In this document: one piece after another, positions 57,463 through 64,000 of the stretch
Layout: each line of letters begins with the position of its first letter
Position numbering within the stretch: the first letter of the stretch is position 1
NCBI GenBank assembly: GCA_030145715.1
Contig: JAIXHQ010000016.1
Span: 1-64,000 of the forward strand
Origin: Sphingopyxis sp.
GTDB taxonomy: Bacteria > Pseudomonadota > Alphaproteobacteria > Sphingomonadales > Sphingomonadaceae
Length of the DNA stretch: 64,000 bases
Direction: 5' to 3'
The notes under the pieces: model-generated
Seen by the model: the letters and a program-made list of their open reading frames with translations, nothing else
What the model was told of the DNA's origin: nothing
Database searches by the model: none
Position numbers and translations under genes: made by a program

Positions 57463-59525
57463 CAGGACTGCGCCCTGGCGATAAGCAGTCCGGGGGTCAG
57501 TATCTGCGGCAGGATTTCGGGCTGCGCCGCGCCCGGCGCGTACCACAGATAAAGCGGGACGCTGTTGCGCCCATGTTCGGCGAGCGTTCGGGTGATGGCC
57601 GGATCGCCGTTCGTCCAATCCCCGACGAGGGTGATGACGCCCTGCTTTTTGAACATGTCCTGCACCGCTGCGCGGTTGATTGCGCCAGCCTCATTCGCCT
57701 TGCACGACAGGCACCAGTCGGCGGTGAAATAGACGAAGACGGGCTTTCCGGTGGCACGGGCCTTGGCCAGCGCGGCGGCCGAGAAACGTTCATAGGATTC
57801 GCCTTCGACGGACGAGGCGGGTTTTGAAAATTCCTGCCAGGCCTGTGACCCCGTCAGGGCAATCGTGATGGCGCTCAACGCGATGATCCAGCGACCGCTG
57901 CGGCGACCCGATCTCCAACCCAGGATCGCGGCGGCGACGGCCACGACGCCGAGCGTGACGAGCAGCCAGCCGTGAACGATCGGTCCGGTCTGGCGCCAGA
58001 GCAGCCAGCCGAGGCCGATCGCCGTGATGCCCATGGGCCATGCCATCCACCGCCGGAATTTTGTCATCCATGGCCCCGGCCTTGGCAGACGGTTTCGCAG
58101 CGCGGGAATGAAGCCGATCGCCAGAAAGGGCAGCGCCAGCCCCAGCCCGAGGCCGCCGAATATCGGCAGCGCGGCCCATGCGGGAAGGACGAGCGTGGCG
58201 CCGAGCGCAGCACCGAGCAGCGGGCCGCTGCACGGCGTGGCGACAAAGGCGGCGAGCGCGCCGGTCCAGAAGCCGCCTGCGGCACCGCCCTGGCTCGCCA
58301 GCGTCTGTCCACGTCCGAACGACGGCAATTCATAGGCCCCGGCAAGATTGAGCGTGATCGCGACGGCGAGCAACATCAGCACGAAGACGCTGGCCGGATG
58401 CTGAAGCTGAAAGGCCCAGCCGACCTGCTCGCCCGCCGCGCGAAGTGCGAGCAATGCGCCGCCCAGCAGCAGCGCGGTGACGACCGCGCCTGCCGTATAG
58501 GCCAGCGCCTCGACCCGCGCGGCCCGTGCGTTGCCGCCCGACCGCGCGAGGCTCAGCGCCTTGAGGCTGAGGATCGGGAAAACGCAGGGCATCAGGTTAA
58601 GGATCAACCCGCCGAGGATGGCACCCGCAAACGCGGTCCAGAACAGCGGCATGTCGATGGCCTGCGACACCCTGGCAATGGGTTCACCCGCAGGTCGCAC
58701 CGCCCGGGGTTCGAACCGCACGGTCAGGCCGCGCCCGTCGGATAGCTTCAGCAATCCGCGAACGGCGCCCTTTGCATCGCCCTTTGCCGTTGTTTCGACG
58801 ATGATCGACGCGCCGTTTCGACTGAACCTCTGTTCGGCGGAATAATCCACGACATTTTGCGTTTCGAGAAACAGGTGCGGCGCGTCGAGCGTCGTTGTGG
58901 GGGGCAGGGGGATGCCGAAGCGGACCGTGTCGCCCCTGCGTTCCCAGGAACCTGCCCGGTCGAGCGGCTGGGGCAGCAGCGCGCGCCAATCGTCGAAGCG
59001 TTTGCGCTGGTCCGGCGCGACCTTGCCATCGCCGGCCTTCAGCGCGACCGAAATCACCGCCCGTTCGGGGACGCATATCTTGTCGGTGCAGGCAAGCCAG
59101 CGGGCGATGCCCGACAGGGTCAGATCGGTGCCGGGAGCAACGCTTTTGTCGATCTCGACATCGGCAAGAAGCGCATAGGGATCTTCATAGACATGATTCA
59201 TCATGCCAAAGAGGATCAGCGCGTCGGGCACCGGATAACGGAAGGGCGCGACACGGACGCCCTCGGGCGGGTTCCATTCGACCGACAGGCCAAAGCCTGC
59301 GTCGCCGCCATTAATCCAATAGCCGTGCCAGGTTTTTTGGGGGGCCATGGTAAGCGCGATGGACATAGCGGTTCCGGGCGCAGGGGTTGCCGACTCGGCG
59401 ATCAGTTTGGGCTGGATATTCGTCGGCTGCGCCTGCGTCGGCGCCGCCGCCAGAAGGACGCCAGCCAGCAGGGTCAGCATCGCCCGCCATGTGCGTGTCA
59501 CAAAAGCCTCACTCTGCAAATACAT
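57462..59525 (-). CDS. Protein-disulfide reductase DsbD-family protein
   Basis: CVFPILSLKAL, VATPCSGPLLGAALG, C-terminal thioredoxin motif TADWCLSCKANE. Confidence 0.9.
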   Translation of the reverse strand: MYLQSEAFVTRTWRAMLTLLAGVLLAAAPTQAQPTNIQPKLIAESATPAPGTAMSIALTMAPQKTWHGYWINGGDAGFGLSVEWNPPEGVRVAPFRYPVPDALILFGMMNHVYEDPYALLADVEIDKSVAPGTDLTLSGIARWLACTDKICVPERAVISVALKAGDGKVAPDQRKRFDDWRALLPQPLDRAGSWERRGDTVRFGIPLPPTTTLDAPHLFLETQNVVDYSAEQRFSRNGASIIVETTAKGDAKGAVRGLLKLSDGRGLTVRFEPRAVRPAGEPIARVSQAIDMPLFWTAFAGAILGGLILNLMPCVFPILSLKALSLARSGGNARAARVEALAYTAGAVVTALLLGGALLALRAAGEQVGWAFQLQHPASVFVLMLLAVAITLNLAGAYELPSFGRGQTLASQGGAAGGFWTGALAAFVATPCSGPLLGAALGATLVLPAWAALPIFGGLGLGLALPFLAIGFIPALRNRLPRPGPWMTKFRRWMAWPMGITAIGLGWLLWRQTGPIVHGWLLVTLGVVAVAAAILGWRSGRRSGRWIIALSAITIALTGSQAWQEFSKPASSVEGESYERFSAAALAKARATGKPVFVYFTADWCLSCKANEAGAINRAAVQDMFKKQGVITLVGDWTNGDPAITRTLAEHGRNSVPLYLWYAPGAAQPEILPQILTPGLLIARAQS

Positions 59526-59613
59526 GGCTGTGCCCGGAGCAGTTCCTTGTTCGAAGACTTGCCATATAGGCGGCTTTCGTCGAGAGGACAGCCCGCGCTG
59601 ACATCCCCCTCCT

Positions 59614-61302
59614 ATGGAGAAGCCGACCGTGATGCTGAAACATCTGACCACCGCCATCGCCGCCCTTCTGTGTTTCGCCAGCGCCGGAGCCGGTCTCGCG
59701 CAGGAAAAAGCCGATCCGGTCCAGAAGGTGACCGCGGCCACGCCGCCGCCCAAGCTGATCGTGATGATCGCCGTCGATCAATTTTCGGCCGACCTTTTTG
59801 CGGAGTATCGCCCACGCTTTACCGGCGGCCTCGCCCGCCTGGCATCGGGGGCGGTGTTTCCGGCGGGCTATCAGTCGCACGGGGCGACGGAAACCTGCCC
59901 CGGTCACTCGACGATCCTGACGGGCAATCACCCGGCGAACACCGGGATCATCGCCAATAATTATTTCGACCCGTCGACCGCCCGCGAGGACAAGCGCCTT
60001 TATTGCGCCGAAGACGAAAGCGTGGCCGGCACCACATCGGGCAGCGGGAAATATGCTCCGTCGGTCAAGCATCTGCTGGTCCCGACGCTCGGCGACCTGA
60101 TGAAGGCGCGCGACCCGAAGACGCAGGTCGTGTCGGTGGCGGGCAAGGATCGGGCGGCCATCATGATGGGTGGGCATCAGGCCGACGAGGTGATGTGGCT
60201 CGCGCCCACCGGCCTTGCCAGCTATCGCGGCACGACCCTGTCGCCGACTGCGCAGCAGGCGAGCAGCGCGATCGTCGCGGCCATCGCGCAGGCGCGTCCC
60301 GCGCTGACGCTGCCGGCCGATTGCACCGCGCACGACATCGCGATTCCGCTGGAAAAAGGCGGCACCGTCGGCACCGGCCGCTTTGCCCGCGAGGGCGGCG
60401 ACTTTCGCCGTTTCATGGCATCGCCCGAAGCCGACGGCGCGGTGCTCGCGACCGCCGCAGCATTGCGTCAGGCGCGCAAGATGGGCGAAGGCACTGGCAC
60501 CGACCTTTTGATCGTCGGCCTTTCGGCGACCGATTATGTCGGGCACAGCACAGGCACCGAAGGCAGCGAAATGTGCCTTCAGATGACCGCGATCGACCGC
60601 GAACTAGGCGATTTCTTTGCCCGGCTGGACGCGACCGGCATCGATTATGCCGTCGCGCTGACCGCCGATCATGGCGGGCACGATATGCCCGAACGCAACC
60701 GCCAGAACGCCTGGCCCGACGCCGAGCGCGTCGAAAAGACGCTCGACCCCGACATGATCGGCAAGGAAGTGGGGCAAAAGCTGGGGCTGCCGCAGCCGTT
60801 GCTGTTCAGCGATGGTCCCTTTGGCGACATGTATCTGTCGCGGACGTTGACCCCCGCGCAGCGCAAGGCCGCGCTTGCCGAAATTACCGCCCGTTTCCGC
60901 GCCCACCGCCAGGTGGAGATGGTGGCGACCGCGGAGGAACTGGCAATGCGGCCGATTTCGAAACAGGCCCCCGACACATGGTCCACGCTCGACAAATTGC
61001 GCGCCTCTTTCAACCCCCAACGTTCCGGCGATTTCGTCGTGGCGCTGAAACCCCGCGTCACGCCGATCCCCGAATCGGGCATGGGCTATGTCGCGACGCA
61101 TGGGTCGGTATGGGATTATGACCGGCGCGTGCCGATGCTGTTCTGGCGCAAGGGGCTTAGCGGATTCGAACAGCCCAACGCCGTGATGACCGTCGATATT
61201 TTGCCGACATTGGCACCGTTGGCCGGCCTGACGCTGGATATGAACAAGATCGACGGCCGCTGTCTCGACCTGCTTTCGGGTCCCGAGAGCAGTTGCCGGT
61301 AA
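59614..61302 (+). CDS. Alkaline phosphatase family protein (type I phosphodiesterase fold, PafA-like)
   Basis: VMIAVDQFSADLFAEYRPRF, GATETCPGHSTILTGNHPANTGI (Thr nucleophile), TADHGGHDMPE. Confidence 0.9.
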   Translation: MEKPTVMLKHLTTAIAALLCFASAGAGLAQEKADPVQKVTAATPPPKLIVMIAVDQFSADLFAEYRPRFTGGLARLASGAVFPAGYQSHGATETCPGHSTILTGNHPANTGIIANNYFDPSTAREDKRLYCAEDESVAGTTSGSGKYAPSVKHLLVPTLGDLMKARDPKTQVVSVAGKDRAAIMMGGHQADEVMWLAPTGLASYRGTTLSPTAQQASSAIVAAIAQARPALTLPADCTAHDIAIPLEKGGTVGTGRFAREGGDFRRFMASPEADGAVLATAAALRQARKMGEGTGTDLLIVGLSATDYVGHSTGTEGSEMCLQMTAIDRELGDFFARLDATGIDYAVALTADHGGHDMPERNRQNAWPDAERVEKTLDPDMIGKEVGQKLGLPQPLLFSDGPFGDMYLSRTLTPAQRKAALAEITARFRAHRQVEMVATAEELAMRPISKQAPDTWSTLDKLRASFNPQRSGDFVVALKPRVTPIPESGMGYVATHGSVWDYDRRVPMLFWRKGLSGFEQPNAVMTVDILPTLAPLAGLTLDMNKIDGRCLDLLSGPESSCR

Positions 61303-61321
61303 GGAAACGAAAAGACGAGGC

Positions 61322-62152
61322 ATGACGAAAGCGTTGCGGAATTTTTCCGGCCGACTGTTGTTGGTCGGGTGCGGCAATATGGCGGGGGCGATGCTGGACC
61401 GCTGGTTGGCGGCGGGGCTTGACGCCGCGCAGGTGTCGATCGTCGATCCCCATGCCGAACCGCGCGGCGGGATCGTGCCGCACCCGTCAATCGATGCATG
61501 GCTGGCGGCCGGCGGCGGCGCGGACTGGATCATGCTGGGCATGAAGCCGCAGCAGTTGGGCGAGGCCGCCGAGGGATTGGCTCCGATCGTGACCGGCGAC
61601 GTCCATCTTCTTTCGATCCTTGCGGGTGTTTCGCTGTCCGACCTTGCCGCGCGCTTCCCCGATGCCAAGGCATTGGTTCGCATCCTGCCCAACCTGCCCG
61701 CGCGCATCGGCGCGGGCGTGACGGCCGTCGCGGCGCAGGGTGACGCCGACGCAAAAGCGATCGAAACGCTGCTGCGTCCGCTTGGCCGCACGGTGACGAT
61801 GGCCGACGATTCGACGATGGACCTCGTCACCGCCTTTACCGGCAGCGGCCCGGCCTTTGTCCTTCGCCTGATCGAATCTTATGCGGCGGCGGGCGAACGG
61901 CTTGGCCTGTCGACCGACGACGCGCTGGCGCTAGCGACCGCGACGTTCGGCGGCGCGACCGCGTTGCTGACCGACAGCGGCGAAAAGCCGGGTGCGTTGA
62001 TCGCGCAGGTCGCGAGCAAGGGCGGCACGACACAGGCGGGGCTGGACGTCCTCGACAGCGATGGCCAAATCGCCGCGCTGCTGACCAACGTGCTGCGCGC
62101 CGCGCGCGACCGGGGCCGCGAACTGGCCGATATTGCGCGGGGCGACGGCTGA
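61322..62152 (+). CDS. proC: Pyrroline-5-carboxylate reductase
   Basis: LLVGCGNMAGAMLDRWL, GMKPQQLGE, RILPNLPARIGAGVTAV, TGSGPAFVLRLIES, VASKGGTTQAGLDVL. Confidence 0.95.
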   Translation: MTKALRNFSGRLLLVGCGNMAGAMLDRWLAAGLDAAQVSIVDPHAEPRGGIVPHPSIDAWLAAGGGADWIMLGMKPQQLGEAAEGLAPIVTGDVHLLSILAGVSLSDLAARFPDAKALVRILPNLPARIGAGVTAVAAQGDADAKAIETLLRPLGRTVTMADDSTMDLVTAFTGSGPAFVLRLIESYAAAGERLGLSTDDALALATATFGGATALLTDSGEKPGALIAQVASKGGTTQAGLDVLDSDGQIAALLTNVLRAARDRGRELADIARGDG

Positions 62153-62192
62153 CGCCGAATATCCCTTCCGTTCGGGTAGGCAGCGAAGGGCG

Positions 62193-62210
62193 CTAGGGTC
62201 CTGACCCTAG
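62193..62210. repeat. Solo IS-end-like sequence ctagggtcctgaccctag
   Basis: 15-nt gggtcctgaccctag identical to IS ends at 111-125 and 16869-16883. Confidence 0.65.
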
Positions 62211-62719
62211 GTCGGGTCGCGGCCCAGCGCGGCGATGCGCGCGCGGTCGCGCGCGGGGATCAGTGCCTCGTTGACGTGCCAGAATCCCGTCACCGCCTGT
62301 TGACCGGCATTGGTATAGGCGCGGCTCATCGTGTCGCGCAGGATGCCAAAGACGGCGGCCTCGATACCGCGGCCGGCGTCGGTCAGGCGCAATTCCTTTT
62401 GGCGCCGGTCGCGGTTGCCGGGGCGCGTCGTCAACAGGTCGCGCGCCTCCAGCTCCTTTATCACCCGGCCCAGCGACTGTTTGGTGATCCCCAGCAGGGC
62501 GAGCAGGTCGGATATGGCCAGCCCCGGTTGCCGCGCGATGAAATAGAGCGCGCGATAATGGGCGCGGCCCAGATCATGTTCGGCGAGCCGCGCATCGATC
62601 GCGCGCCATAATGCGCCATGGGCGAAAAACAGAAATTCGATGCCACGGCGCACCTCCTCCTCGCGCAAGAAAAGGGCTGAAGCGGCGGGGACTTGTGAAA
62701 GAAAATTCTCATCCGGCAT
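62207..62719 (-). CDS. MarR family transcriptional regulator
   Basis: YRALYFIARQPGLAISDLLALLGITKQSLGRVIKELEARDLLTTRPGNRDRRQKELRLTDAG. Confidence 0.92.
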   Translation of the reverse strand: MPDENFLSQVPAASALFLREEEVRRGIEFLFFAHGALWRAIDARLAEHDLGRAHYRALYFIARQPGLAISDLLALLGITKQSLGRVIKELEARDLLTTRPGNRDRRQKELRLTDAGRGIEAAVFGILRDTMSRAYTNAGQQAVTGFWHVNEALIPARDRARIAALGRDPT

Positions 62720-62799
62720 AGTCGCTACCGTTGCGCGCCGCGCCCGTCTTTGGCAAGAGGCGCGCTTCACAGCCCCCTTCAAGCCATAGGGATTTTTGC

Positions 62800-63885
62800 A
62801 TGTCCGTTCCCGCTTTCGCCCATCTGCCGCATCCCGATCCGATCGCGGACGATGTACGGGCGGCGGCGATTGCCGATCCGGCATTCGGGCGGGTCTTTAC
62901 CGACCATATGGTGTCGATCCGTTATTCGGACGACAAGGGATGGCATGATGCGCAGGTGATGCCGCGCGGCCCGCTGTCGCTCGATCCCGCGACGGCTGTG
63001 CTGCATTATGCGCAGGAAATTTTCGAAGGGCTGAAGGCCTATCGCCTCGACGACGGTTCGATGGCGCTGTTCCGGGTCGAGGCGAACGCCGCGCGTTTCA
63101 ACGCCAGCGCGCGCCGCATGGCGATGGCCGAACTGCCCGAGGATATGTTCATCGCGGCGGTGAAGGAAGCCGTCGCCGCCGACGCGAGCTGGTTTCCCCC
63201 GGTCGATGGCGGCGCGCTGTACCTGCGCCCCTTCATGTTCGCGAGCGAGGTGTTCCTGGGCGTGAAGCCCGCAGCCGAATATCGGTTTCTGGTCATCACA
63301 TCGCCGGTCGGCAATTATTTCAAATCGGGCGTGCCGGCGATCTCGCTGTGGGTGTCGGAAGATTATACCCGCGCCGCGCCCGGCGGCACCGGGGCGGCAA
63401 AGTGCGGCGGCAATTATGCATCGAGCCTGGTGGCGCAGCGCGAAGCGATCGCCAAGGGGCATGATCAGGTCGTGTTCCTGGATGCCGCCGAACATCGCTG
63501 GATCGAGGAACTGGGCGGGATGAACCTGTTTTTCGTCTTTGACGACGGCAGCCTGGTGACGCCGCCGCTGACCGGCACGATCCTGCCCGGCATTACCCGC
63601 GACGCGATCATCACGCTGGCGCGCGACGCGGGGCTGACCGTTCGCGAGGAACCCTATGCGATCGACCAGTGGCAGGCGGATGCCGAAAGCGGCAGGCTGA
63701 CCGAAAGCTTTGCCTGCGGGACGGCGGCGGTGGTGACGCCGGTGGGCAAGGTGACGCGCGGCGACAGCAGCTTTACCATCGGGGCGGGCGGTCCGGGGCA
63801 GGTGACGACGAAGCTCAAGGACAAGCTGACCGACATTCAGCGCGGCCAGGCCGAAGATCCCTATGGCTGGGTGACGCGACTTTAA
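62800..63885 (+). CDS. ilvE: Branched-chain amino acid aminotransferase
   Basis: LHYAQEIFEGLKAYR, KCGGNYASSLVAQREA (PLP Lys region), EELGGMNLFFVFDDG. Confidence 0.95.
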   Translation: MSVPAFAHLPHPDPIADDVRAAAIADPAFGRVFTDHMVSIRYSDDKGWHDAQVMPRGPLSLDPATAVLHYAQEIFEGLKAYRLDDGSMALFRVEANAARFNASARRMAMAELPEDMFIAAVKEAVAADASWFPPVDGGALYLRPFMFASEVFLGVKPAAEYRFLVITSPVGNYFKSGVPAISLWVSEDYTRAAPGGTGAAKCGGNYASSLVAQREAIAKGHDQVVFLDAAEHRWIEELGGMNLFFVFDDGSLVTPPLTGTILPGITRDAIITLARDAGLTVREEPYAIDQWQADAESGRLTESFACGTAAVVTPVGKVTRGDSSFTIGAGGPGQVTTKLKDKLTDIQRGQAEDPYGWVTRL

Positions 63886-63942
63886 ATCCACCAACTTGCC
63901 ATTCATGCGCTGCACGTTATAGACGCGCTCGCACCGGCCCGT

Positions 63943-64000
63943 TGGGGCGTCGCCAAGTGGTAAGGCAGCGGCTTTTGATGCCGCCATTCGCAGGTTCGAA
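63943..64000 (+). tRNA. tRNA-Gln(TTG), truncated by window end
   Basis: TGGGGCGTCGCCAAGTGGTAAGGCAGCGGCTTTTGATGCCGCCATTCGCAGGTTCGAA...; anticodon TTG. Confidence 0.95.

Overview
High-GC alphaproteobacterial chromosome, most likely a sphingomonad (Sphingopyxis/Sphingomonas-like; inferred from the serine palmitoyltransferase/ACP pair, PhyR/NepR and translated intergenic repeats, with no database check). Most of the window is housekeeping: mfd-sdhE, recG, tyrS, NAD kinase, tgt, glnE, erpA, xth, lptFG, groESL, metF-metH, tlyA, dsbD-like, proC and ilvE, plus a tRNA-Asn and a truncated tRNA-Gln at the right edge. The main accessory patch is about 14.1-16.9 kb, with toxin-antitoxin pieces, an excisionase-like HTH and an internally deleted IS, next to the 3' end of tRNA-Asn. 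The points I consider most worth following up are: (1) a scattered sphingolipid locus at about 30.8-41.7 kb (bCerS-like GNAT, desaturase, lipid kinase, degenerate nucleotidyltransferase, Spt and ACP) enclosing lptFG; (2) an ArsR-methyltransferase fusion with an 8+8 bp palindrome just upstream, heading metF-metH (SahR-like circuit); (3) an unlisted 56-aa NepR divergent from phyR, with a near-symmetric EcfG promoter-like site between them and no ecfG; (4) IS-end sequences whose CTAG coincides with the TAG stop codons of mfd and a marR gene; (5) a palindromic repeat inserted in frame inside mfd; (6) an orphan Pycsar-effector-like membrane protein; (7) two tandem Ala-rich lipoprotein paralogs. All assignments come from reading the sequence and the supplied translations; no searches were run.
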